This document shows positions 58,518 to 64,000 of a stretch of 64,000 nucleotides of DNA, piece after piece; position 1 is the first letter of the stretch; every line of letters starts with the position of its first letter. Origin of the DNA: Gammaproteobacteria bacterium (lineage in GTDB: Bacteria > Pseudomonadota > Gammaproteobacteria > Steroidobacterales > Woeseiaceae). Location: contig JAADHU010000038.1 in NCBI GenBank assembly GCA_013151645.1, positions 1 to 64,000 on the forward strand, in the 5' to 3' direction. The notes below the pieces were generated by a model. It worked only from the letters and a program-made list of their open reading frames with translations, was not told the DNA's origin and searched no databases. Position numbers and translations under genes: made by a program.

Positions 58518-58640
58518 GCCTGATGTCCTCGACAATTCGTCGCCAAGTATCTGGCGCGGTTCGTGCGAATGCAAATACGAACCAACGTGCACGAACCGTG
58601 ACAGATGCTGCCCGGCGGCAAGTTCAGCAATTCGTTAGAC
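58518..58640 (-). repeat. attC-3
   Basis: A 123-base site with boxes GCCTGAT (58518-58524) and GTTAGAC (58634-58640). It has the AAGTATCTGGCGCGGTTCGTG left arm and CACGAACCGTGACAG right arm, with a variable centre. The 3' arm GGCGGCAAGTTCAGC carries the extra base. It lies 72 bases past the stop of the ankyrin gene. Confidence 0.8.
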
Positions 58641-58712
58641 CGCGCCTTCCGCTGGGCTTAGAATACGACTCGACAGAGACTGATCCGTATTCATTTCTTG
58701 CGAATCAACAGA

Positions 58713-59456
58713 TTATTTCGATTCGCGATCTTCGAAATTCGCGTCAAAGCGAATGAGCGCGTCTTTTAGCCTTTTTTCGTACATTTCATTTTTCACCGTA
58801 GCAAGTTCCACTGTTAGAAACTCTCTCGCAGTAGCTGCGTCTGCACCAGCGGCAGCTAATAAGCGCGCATTGGCAATATGCTTGGTATAGACCGCCCATA
58901 CTAAGGCCGTCCGCCCGTCCTCATCGCGTGCATCGACAATTGCTCCCGCTTCGACCAGTGCCTGGACGCTCGGTATTCGATCTTGTGGGCTTGCCGCGGC
59001 TACCATGAGTGGGCTGATCGCCGATCCGTCAACCAGGTTTGGGTCCGCCCCATTTTCAAGCAACCAGAAAAACGCATCCCTTTTCTGACGGTATGTCGCG
59101 AAATATATGGGCGAAATTCCAAAGGAATTCGGCAACCCATTTATGGAGTGCCCTTCAGACACGAGCTGACTAAGCAAGGATATATCGTCTAGTTCAACAG
59201 CAAGCGAGATGACGCTCTCAGTCCCCAATCCCTTATTGTCCGAGAGAAAATCGGTCAGCTCGAATTCAGTTCGAAGGGATTTGCATAACCCAATGATCCT
59301 CCGAAGTTTACGAGCCTCAACAGCGGTAGGCTTTCGTTGGACGTTCATGTCATTCTCGCGACCGAGAGTCGCGAGGCCCCACTCTATTGGCAACGCCCGA
59401 TCGCAATATTCCTCAACAACACAACCGCTGCCCGCCACTAGTGCCAACATCGCCAT
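58713..59456 (-). CDS. Cassette ankyrin-repeat protein
   Basis: A 247-residue protein with an N-terminal hydrophobic start (LALVAGSGC) that could be a short lipoprotein signal, although the lipobox is imperfect. It then has about four ankyrin repeats at 75-215, for example GISPIYFATYRQKRDAFFWLLENGADPN and DEDGRTALVWAVYTKHIANARLLAAAGAD. Ankyrin repeats mediate protein contacts, so an immunity-like or inhibitor role is possible but unproven. No toxin gene is next to it. Confidence 0.75.
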   Translation of the reverse strand: MAMLALVAGSGCVVEEYCDRALPIEWGLATLGRENDMNVQRKPTAVEARKLRRIIGLCKSLRTEFELTDFLSDNKGLGTESVISLAVELDDISLLSQLVSEGHSINGLPNSFGISPIYFATYRQKRDAFFWLLENGADPNLVDGSAISPLMVAAASPQDRIPSVQALVEAGAIVDARDEDGRTALVWAVYTKHIANARLLAAAGADAATAREFLTVELATVKNEMYEKRLKDALIRFDANFEDRESK

Positions 59457-59536
59457 AGTGATGTTTTTGAGATTCTTCCCGATGACGAAGACTCCGGCGG
59501 TTCCAGGACTTGGGGATCGACAATGTATCTGCTGCG

Positions 59537-59658
59537 GCCTAACGTTTTAGCTAACTTGCGCCAAGTATCTGGCGCAGTTCGTGCGAATGCAAATATAGAC
59601 CACTCTGCACGAACTGTGACAGATGCTGCCCGGCCGCAAGTTCAGCGCCTTGGCACAC
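59537..59658 (-). repeat. attC-4
   Basis: GCCTAAC (59537-59543) opens the site. The left arm is GCTAACTTGCGCCAAGTATC and the right arm GACAGATGCTGCCCGG then CAAGTTCAGC. The outer right box is degenerate (GGCACAC at 59652-59658), so this site may be impaired. The inner GCGCCA/TGGCGC pair can form a hairpin of its own. Confidence 0.8.
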
Positions 59659-59745
59659 CGCTGACGCCTGCTTTTTCCGACATCGGACGTTATTGGGCGT
59701 CAGAAATTACTCGCATCTACTTCTGCAACGGCCACTAGTAGTCAT
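59659..59745 (-). repeat. Conserved cassette tail 2
   Basis: Shares TGCTTTTTCCGACA, GGGCGTCAG and a CTGCAACGGCC motif (59723-59733) with the other tails. It marks the 3' end of a minus-oriented cassette, yet the gene beside it (59774) runs on the plus strand, so the cassette gene is reversed or has been exchanged. Confidence 0.55.
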
Positions 59746-59773
59746 TGGGAAGGACGACTAGACCTCGTTAGCC

Positions 59774-60322
59774 ATGAAATCTACACACGCCCTCCTTATC
59801 ATCGACATGCAGTTAGTTGCATTCGATGGAAAGATCATCCCTCCAATCTCGAATGGCACTCAGTTATTAGAATCGGTCTTCAAGTTGACGACTGTTTGTC
59901 GCCGAAACGACGTTCATATTATCTATGTTCAAACGAGCGCCGTCTCAGGCCAACCATATGCCGAGGATGTTCATGGCTGGGAAATCCACCCGAAACTTGC
60001 TCCGCAAGACGGAGACCACGTCATTGGCAAGCGCAACTCGAGTGGGTTCGATGACACAGATCTGAGGGTGGTCTTAGACCAGCTCGGCGTTAATTCCGTA
60101 ATCACAAGCGGTATTTGGAGCGAGTTTTGTGTCGCAAACACAAGCATAGACGCCGCCAAGATCGGCTTCGATGTGTTCGTCGCAGCGGATGCCCATGGAA
60201 CCGTTTCCAGCAGCAAAGAGGCAGCAAACGAGATTGTCGAGCAGCAGAACGACCGCTTGGCAGAGATCAACATTTCCGTCTTAGAAACTAACGAGTTGGA
60301 ACACTATTTATCTGGGTGTTGA
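59774..60322 (+). CDS. Isochorismatase-family cysteine hydrolase (reverse-oriented cassette gene)
   Basis: A 182-residue cysteine hydrolase. The catalytic triad is visible as Asp11 (LLIIDMQ), Lys86 (HVIGKRNSSGF) and Cys119 (GIWSEFCV). The middle and end follow the isochorismatase-like fold. Substrates of the family range from isochorismate to nicotinamide and N-carbamoyl amides; none can be chosen here. The gene lies between attC-4 and attC-5 on the plus strand, opposite to all other cassette genes, so it would not read from an array promoter. Confidence 0.9.
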   Translation: MKSTHALLIIDMQLVAFDGKIIPPISNGTQLLESVFKLTTVCRRNDVHIIYVQTSAVSGQPYAEDVHGWEIHPKLAPQDGDHVIGKRNSSGFDDTDLRVVLDQLGVNSVITSGIWSEFCVANTSIDAAKIGFDVFVAADAHGTVSSSKEAANEIVEQQNDRLAEINISVLETNELEHYLSGC

Positions 60323-60377
60323 ATGTCCGCTCTGCGAAGTTTGGCGGACCTTGGGGATCGACTTTCTATCTGTTGCC

Positions 60378-60499
60378 GCTTAACGTTTTAGCTAACTTGC
60401 GCCAAGTATCTGGCGCAGTTCGTACAAATGCGAACATGAACCACCGTGCACGAACTGTGACAGATACTGCCCGGCGGAAAGTTTAGCGATTTGTTAGGC
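60378..60499 (-). repeat. attC-5
   Basis: A 122-base site with GCTTAAC (60378-60384) and GTTAGGC (60493-60499). Arms GCTAACTTGCGCCAAG and GGCGGAAAGTTTAGC pair over most of their length with the same extra base in the right arm. The centre AGTTCGTA and CACGAACT can pair. Confidence 0.88.
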
Positions 60500-60514
60500 C
60501 GCACCGCGCGATGA

Positions 60515-60604
60515 TGCCAACGTCTCCTTGTGCGAAGCATGAACGATAGTAGTGCACGAAACGTAACAGGAACACTTGGTGGCCAGTGTTGTAATTTGTC
60601 AGGC
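60515..60604 (-). repeat. Degenerate attC remnant (attC-5b)
   Basis: About 90 bases with a weak left box (TGCCAAC) and right box GTCAGGC (60598-60604). The middle keeps TAACAGGAACACTTGGTGGCC, matching the right arm of the intact sites only loosely. It lies 15 bases from attC-5 and overlaps the stop of the gene at 60599, so the pair looks like a collapsed tandem repeat. Confidence 0.45.
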
Positions 60605-60910
60605 ATCATCTTCTACGTTCTCAATCCTGGAGGCCACAAGGAATCCGTAGAGGTATGCACCGCCAAATGCCAAGAATACGAAGGCCCAAAGCCAGACGTA
60701 GTTTCGTGACTCGAAGACGCTACGTAACCCATCGATAAACACCGCCATTGCAAGGACTGCGCTAGGAAAGCCAAGACCGAATCCGAAAATATTGCGGACA
60801 GTGTCCGTTGCGGCAATCGGAAATGACCACTCCGTAATCGAGAAACCCAGCACCCATACGAAAAGAATGAAGAGGCCTGACCATACGAGGAATTTTCGGC
60901 TTTCGACCAT
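60599..60910 (-). CDS. Cassette small membrane protein
   Basis: A 103-residue protein with three hydrophobic helices (FLVWSGLFILFVWVLGFSI, FGFGLGFPSAVLAMAVFI and YVWLWAFVFLAFGGAYLYGFL as landmarks), a short acidic tail and no recognised family. The start ATG at 60910 is 12 bases after the R' box of attC-6, so there is almost no leader. The stop codon falls in the remnant box GTCAGGC. Likely an inner-membrane protein. Confidence 0.7.
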   Translation of the reverse strand: MVESRKFLVWSGLFILFVWVLGFSITEWSFPIAATDTVRNIFGFGLGFPSAVLAMAVFIDGLRSVFESRNYVWLWAFVFLAFGGAYLYGFLVASRIENVEDDA

Positions 60911-60921
60911 CACCAATTGCG

Positions 60922-61043
60922 GCCTAACGTCTTAGCTAACTTGCGCCAAGTATCTGGCGCAGTTCGTGTAAATACAAACATGAACCACCGTGCACGAACT
61001 ATGACAGATACTGCCCGGCGGAAAATTCAGCAATTTGTTAGGC
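60922..61043 (-). repeat. attC-6
   Basis: A 122-base site with GCCTAAC (60922-60928) and GTTAGGC (61037-61043). Left arm GCTAACTTGCGCCAAGTATC pairs with right arm GACAGATACTGCCCGGCGG then AATTCAGC. Spacers of six and five bases and the extra base are clear. It is among the best-preserved sites. Confidence 0.92.
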
Positions 61044-61150
61044 TGCACGTGGCACGCCGCCAACGATTGCTGTTCCAACACCAAACTTTTGGACGCGCTA
61101 GGCATCGCTTCTGTGTACATCTGCAATCGGCCGAAATCCGATGGTCGCCG
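61044..61150 (-). repeat. Conserved cassette tail 3
   Basis: Shares CTGGCACGCCGC-like and CTGCAATCGGCC (61121-61132) with tails 1 and 4. The latter is 78 bases from the attC-6 end. The gene stop at 61151 lies just beyond. No other gene fits in this stretch. Confidence 0.6.
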
Positions 61151-61948
61151 CTAGCACGGGCCAACCGAAATAGCCGATCCGATTGCATTAAATATCGCGT
61201 TAAGAATCTCCGTCGCGAGCCGCGCTCGATTGAAAACGATGTCGCATAGGAACAGGAAAACGATCCCCAACCACGCGAGATACGCGAACCCAAAATAGCT
61301 GCTCTGAATGATAGTCAGTAGCCAATTCTGTTCGAAAATATAGAAATACGAACAAATAAGTGTCGATATTGCTAACAGCACACCGGGCAAGAATAGATGG
61401 GTGATTGCCTGTGGCTTCAAAAATGAAACCAGCAAAAACAGAACGAAAACTGCGGCATTGCTTGCGGTGAATATACGAATATCCCTTTTTAGTTCCGTAG
61501 CCGCATCCATATAAGTTGAGTGGATGAAGTTCGACACTTGCTCGTTTGCAGCCTGTAACAGCGCGATATTCGAGTTGAATCCGCTCTCAAACCAATCTTC
61601 CCATTTCTCCCTGCATTCGCAGTCCAAATCCCTCACCGCCGCTAGTGCAGCCGCCCACTGTTCATGCACCATGTTTTTGAGATTCGACTTTAGTTGTTCG
61701 ATATGAGCCTCGTTCTTTTCGAACATCGACTGCGCGAGCCTTGCCAGCGCGTTTTTCGATTCAGGCGGTCGAATAGCGTCAATTGAAGCGTCGATGCGTT
61801 CTCGCGCTTCCGACTCAATGTAATCGGCCGCGAAATTCTCAACCCAACCAGGAATAGAATACGTGAATGCGAAAACGGTGAGGAATATCGCTGCACCGAT
61901 TACACCGACTGACCGCAATGAGAGCCCCTGTATAACCGTGTTATCCAT
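61151..61948 (-). CDS. Cassette membrane protein with central helical domain
   Basis: A 265-residue protein. One transmembrane helix at about 12-32 (VGVIGAAIFLTVFAFTYSI) is followed by a long polar helical region with Cys at positions near 109 and 111 (DLDCECREKWEDW), then three helices at about 160-245. The arrangement could place the middle domain in the periplasm. No known family. The start ATG is plausible but has a weak ribosome binding site. Confidence 0.7.
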   Translation of the reverse strand: MDNTVIQGLSLRSVGVIGAAIFLTVFAFTYSIPGWVENFAADYIESEARERIDASIDAIRPPESKNALARLAQSMFEKNEAHIEQLKSNLKNMVHEQWAAALAAVRDLDCECREKWEDWFESGFNSNIALLQAANEQVSNFIHSTYMDAATELKRDIRIFTASNAAVFVLFLLVSFLKPQAITHLFLPGVLLAISTLICSYFYIFEQNWLLTIIQSSYFGFAYLAWLGIVFLFLCDIVFNRARLATEILNAIFNAIGSAISVGPC

Positions 61949-62010
61949 AACCAGCAGCCATCCCGGCGAAGTTTATCGAATGGCCGCTTGGGGTCATCAG
62001 CAGCCCTGTC

Positions 62011-62082
62011 CTATCGTACCAGTTCGGAGTCCGCTTTCGCGACGCCAACCTGACCCTGGGAACCGACGATATTTCTGTTGCG
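62011..62082 (-). repeat. Cassette leader, type 2 (copy 2)
   Basis: Matches 58304-58374 over its whole length with about one change in four or five bases. It holds ACCAGTTCG, AGTCCGC and GGGAACCGAC segments. On the minus strand it follows attC-7 directly and leads into the 61948 gene. It is a shared 5' leader of two unrelated cassette genes. Confidence 0.6.
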
Positions 62083-62187
62083 GCCTAACGTCTTAGCCAA
62101 TTTGCACCAAGCCTGCCATTGCAGGGCAATAAACCGCAGGTTCCGTGTCAGATACTGCCCGGCGGCAATTTCAGCGATTTGTTAGGC
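62083..62187 (-). repeat. attC-7
   Basis: A 105-base site with GCCTAAC (62083-62089) and GTTAGGC (62181-62187). The arms are GCCAATTTGCACC and GGCGGCAATTTCAGC. The centre differs from attC-3 to attC-6 and resembles attC-8 and attC-9 (GGTTCCGTGTCAGATACTG), so two sub-types occur in one array. Confidence 0.9.
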
Positions 62188-62285
62188 CACACTTGGCATG
62201 CAACGAACGGCTGCTTTTTCCGATAGCCGACATTAAAAGACACCAATAATTGCTTGTGTCTACTTCTGCAATCGGCCACAAGTGG
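62188..62285 (-). repeat. Conserved cassette tail 4
   Basis: Carries TGGCATGC, CTGCTTTTTCCGAT and CTGCAATCGGCC (62266-62277), the last 78 bases from the end of attC-7. It ends at the stop codon of the 62286 gene. It matches tail 1 best. Confidence 0.6.
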
Positions 62286-62708
62286 TCACTCGCCATTAGT
62301 TCCATCAGCGACTCGACGCCAGCCAACAGCCAAACCGTCTTCGACCTCCATGCCGACACCAATAGCACTTACCTTGCCATCGACTAGCCAAAACACTTTG
62401 TAGGTATTGTCGGTCTTTTCGATGATCAGGTCGTACTCATCCGAGAACTCTCCACTGTCGTAGTAATAACGAACGTGGTACGTCCCTGCGTAGCCATCAA
62501 CGGGTCCCCCTGTCGCTATCCCTGGCCCTCCATATTTATCCGAGAACATCCACCTGGCGTTGAGAGTTCCGGGAGAATAACTCTTGGTATACAGGACGAA
62601 GCCAATATTCATGGCGTCCGGCATCTCTTCAGCAAAGGTGGTTGACGCCAATCCTGAGCAAATTAATAAGCCCGCCAGAGATGTTCTAACAAAGAATGAC
62701 CTAAACAT
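62286..62708 (-). CDS. Cassette secreted protein
   Basis: A 140-residue exported protein. The signal peptide (FRSFFVRTSLAGLLICSGLA) is cleaved near TFA-EEMP, and the mature part is small and aromatic-rich. It includes GYAGTYHVRYYYDSGEFSDEYDL, DNTYKVFWLVDGKV and VEDGLAVGWRRV, a plausible beta-sandwich. ATG at 62708 is preceded by AGGGGCGAT; a start at 62765 would lack a signal peptide. No family recognised. Confidence 0.75.
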   Translation of the reverse strand: MFRSFFVRTSLAGLLICSGLASTTFAEEMPDAMNIGFVLYTKSYSPGTLNARWMFSDKYGGPGIATGGPVDGYAGTYHVRYYYDSGEFSDEYDLIIEKTDNTYKVFWLVDGKVSAIGVGMEVEDGLAVGWRRVADGTNGE

Positions 62709-62774
62709 ATCGCCCCTTATTTGATGTGTCGTATACGGCCAAACCCAATGTCGCCTTTGGACCATTGACGGTCA

Positions 62775-62849
62775 TATCCGTTGTGCCTGCGCCAGGGTCG
62801 GCTTTTGGAAGCATAGCAGACCCCGAGAATCGACATACTTTCTGCTCCG
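62775..62849 (-). repeat. Cassette leader, type 1 (copy 1)
   Basis: Matches 63600-63675. Both hold ATCCGTTGTGCCTGCG, a GCATAGCAGACCC block and ATCGACAT/A near the attC. On the minus strand the block reads TATGCT (62810-62815), a possible -10 box, directly after the R' end. This suggests the cassettes carry a promoter. Confidence 0.6.
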
Positions 62850-62956
62850 GCCTAACTTGCGCCAAGTATCTGGCGGGGAACATGCCATCGCAAGGCAATG
62901 AACTGCAGGTTCCGTATCAGATACCGCCCGGCGGCAAGCTCAGTGATTCGTTAGGC
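62850..62956 (-). repeat. attC-8
   Basis: A 107-base site with GCCTAAC (62850-62856) and GTTAGGC (62950-62956). Relative to the other sites about 12 bases are missing between the left R and L boxes, so GCCTAAC runs straight into TTGCGCC. The right arm GGCGGCAAGCTCAGT keeps the consensus. It might fold less well than its neighbours. Confidence 0.82.
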
Positions 62957-63013
62957 TGCGCCTTGCGCTAGGGCCAACGCCCCTTTTCACACAATCTCGG
63001 CCATTAACAGACG

Positions 63014-63526
63014 CTACAGTTCTTTGCTAATCGCATTTAGCAATTCTAACGAAGCGCCCTCGTCCAAAGCTGCAACCTCAGCATCGACCGAGCCTGGAAT
63101 CCCCCATGTAACGTCGCCCAAATTGGATCGGTATTTTCTCCACCAAATTTTTGCATACTTGTTTCCGAAGTAAATCGGAATATTGGTGCGAGCCACAGTG
63201 TGGCATTCGGCAAAAATCTGACGGTCTTTCAAGTAGCACTCACGAAGGAATACGCTTCTAACTTGCCGCAGGAAGTTGTCAATTTGCAGTTTTTCGCTGG
63301 TCGTTAGGTGTTCAGGCGTTTCCAACATTTTTGCAAATACGTTCGCAAACTCCGGATTCGTGAGTTGCGTCCTGTAGGAAGACATTGCCTCGAATGTCTG
63401 TGAACCCAGTTCTGCTCTTGCGATTACCTGATCCTGCCGGACCTGGAGGCCGACAAAAACGAGGGATGCGATCAGTGCCAAGAGACCTGTTGCTTCAATC
63501 AGGTCTCTCCAACTTATCTTGAACAA
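63014..63526 (-). CDS. Cassette membrane protein, family A
   Basis: A 170-residue protein whose N-terminal helix (EATGLLALIASLVFVGLQV) and following RQDQ match the 57707 product. The rest is a helical region with several Cys and Trp residues (ECYLKDRQIFAECHTVAR; KIWWRKYRSNLG). TTG start with GGAG seven bases upstream. Stop 57 bases from attC-8. Single-span protein of unknown role; the two family-A copies in one array suggest a common theme. Confidence 0.75.
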   Translation of the reverse strand: MFKISWRDLIEATGLLALIASLVFVGLQVRQDQVIARAELGSQTFEAMSSYRTQLTNPEFANVFAKMLETPEHLTTSEKLQIDNFLRQVRSVFLRECYLKDRQIFAECHTVARTNIPIYFGNKYAKIWWRKYRSNLGDVTWGIPGSVDAEVAALDEGASLELLNAISKEL

Positions 63527-63599
63527 TCTAGATCTCCATACATACTGAACTCGTGCGAAATCGCTCTATCAGGTGAGTGACCGCTTCGGATTGCCGTCG

Positions 63600-63675
63600 T
63601 ATCCGTTGTGCCTGCGTCAAGGACTGCCTTCTGAAGCATAGCAGACCCAAGGGATCGACAATGTTTCTGATGCTG
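63600..63675 (-). repeat. Cassette leader, type 1 (copy 2)
   Basis: Second copy of the type 1 leader, matching 62775-62849. It contains ATCCGTTGTGCCTGCG and GCATAGCAGACCC, with minus-strand TATGCT at 63635-63640 and GGGATCGACA next to the attC. It leads into the 63526 gene. Confidence 0.6.
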
Positions 63676-63794
63676 CCGAACGTATTAGCTAACTTGCGCC
63701 AAGTATCTGGCGGGGAACCAGCCGTTGCAAGGCGATGACCTGCGTGTTCCGTGACAGATACTGGCCGGCGGCAAGTTCAGCGATTTGTTAGACC
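63676..63794 (-). repeat. attC-9
   Basis: A 119-base site with GCCGAAC (63676-63682, one change from consensus) and GTTAGAC (63788-63794). Arms GCTAACTTGCGCCAAGTATC and GGCGGCAAGTTCAGC pair over most of their length. Nearest site to the right edge, where the array continues. Confidence 0.88.
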
Positions 63795-64000
63795 GCATCG
63801 TGCGCAAGGATCAACGCCAGATTTCGGAATGGACCGGGTATTTGATCCGCTGAATTGACTTCGCTGAACGTAGCCTTGCTTCAGCATCAAGCCGTCGGTC
63901 AAACACCTAAGTGCGCAGCCAATATCGGCGAGAAACTCGCCCAACCAAGACGCCGCAAAGCCCCCCAACCACAACAGGGGATCCAAATGAACCGAAAATA
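63777..64000 (-). CDS. Partial cassette open frame at window edge
   Basis: An open frame runs from the right window edge and stops at 63777 inside attC-9. Its product would begin with a hydrophobic DPLLWLGGFAASWLGEFL segment and end in attC-encoded residues (RCGLTNR). Cassette genes can end in their attC, so it may be the 3' end of the next cassette's gene; but other attC sites give similar spurious tails, so it is weakly supported. Confidence 0.3.
   Translation of the reverse strand, partial: FSVHLDPLLWLGGFAASWLGEFLADIGCALRCLTDGLMLKQGYVQRSQFSGSNTRSIPKSGVDPCARCGLTNR

Larger units (their letters stand above)
57511..64000 (-). mobile_element. Integron gene-cassette array, distal part
   Basis: Nine attC-like sites plus a remnant, spaced between single small genes. 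Where intact the sites run from RYYYAAC (on the plus strand GCCTAAC) to GTTRRRY (GTTAGGC or GTTAGAC). The two arms can pair over about 35 bases, with one extra base in the arm on the right in plus coordinates, and R-to-L spacers of five and six bases. By analogy with the aadA-type sites this puts the array on the minus strand. Six of the seven complete cassette genes also run on the minus strand with an attC just past the stop. No integrase or attI is in the window; they would lie beyond 64000. The last site (57511-57606) is the most decayed, as expected for the old end. Confidence 0.85.

Noticed and set aside
58370-61126. Several open frames with a shared ending (SICHSSCTVVHV and CARYLAQVS)
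   Set aside because: They translate the attC repeats themselves (60388-60609, 60932-61126, 58370-58630). Similar peptides arise from repeated DNA, not from real genes.
62171-62368. Minus-strand frame ending in KCGLTNR
   Set aside because: It overlaps the better-supported secreted-protein gene in another frame and its end is attC sequence.
57511-64000. CRISPR array
   Set aside because: The repeats are long, imperfect palindromes separated by gene-sized spacers, not short direct repeats with unique short spacers.

Overview
The window looks like a chromosome segment from a gammaproteobacterium, probably a marine or sediment lineage near Woeseia/Steroidobacter (lineage is inference; no rRNA is present). 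The evidence is gene content and order: miaB-phoH-ybeY-corC-lnt, holA-nadD-rsfS-rlmH-maf-rng-yhdP-tldD, leuS-lptE, a Vfr/CRP-type regulator, coq7, lnt and LptE. Base composition is moderately GC-rich and coding density is high. No rRNA, CRISPR array, prophage or intact transposase gene was seen.

Layout. 1-600: a 180-bp transposase-less palindromic element, a terminator and tRNA-Gln. 760-5757: rplM-rpsI with a leader, a DUF481 outer-membrane protein, coq7, a CRP/Vfr regulator, rpe and a DjlA-like co-chaperone. 5924-13422: purC, a YihY membrane protein, pmbA, darP, purE-purK, and an ExeA-type ATPase fused to an FHA domain. 13827-24149: a long minus-strand operon for ribosome and envelope upkeep (Trm112-like, holA, nadD, rsfS, rlmH, maf, rng, yhdP, tldD). 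24296-34138: a MerC-like protein, cysS-sufE-yidD-membrane protein, leuS-lptE-metalloprotease-like, and sat-cysC for sulfate activation. 34200-41049: a TetR regulator with two matching operator palindromes, then lnt-corC-ybeY-phoH-miaB and ssb, with a 112-bp inverted-repeat element before ssb. 41144-51138: an MFS transporter, uvrA, a cyclophilin-GNAT-YjdF-DksA-like-slyX cluster, uup, a TerB protein and upp. 51339-57504: accessory minus-strand enzymes (CsaA-like, LysE, SDR, GNAT, methyltransferase, lipoprotein, deaminase, cupin, membrane-anchored MDR reductase, GyrI-like).

57511-64000 is the most unusual part. It reads as the distal end of an integron gene-cassette array. I count nine attC-like sites of 82-123 bp plus one remnant; most run from RYYYAAC to GTTRRRY. 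Between the core boxes lie long imperfect palindromes in which one arm has an extra base, as in characterised attC sites. Site asymmetry and gene direction agree that the array reads on the minus strand, so an integrase gene and attI, if present, would lie beyond 64000. The cassettes carry small membrane, secreted or ankyrin proteins of unknown role, an isochorismatase-family hydrolase in reverse orientation, and two members of one membrane-protein family. Unusually, unrelated cassettes share conserved non-coding leaders next to the attC and a conserved tail with a 12-base motif about 78 bases from the attC, as if different genes had been placed in one scaffold.

Limits: everything is read by eye. 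No database search, folding or alignment program was run, and family names rest on recognised motifs.
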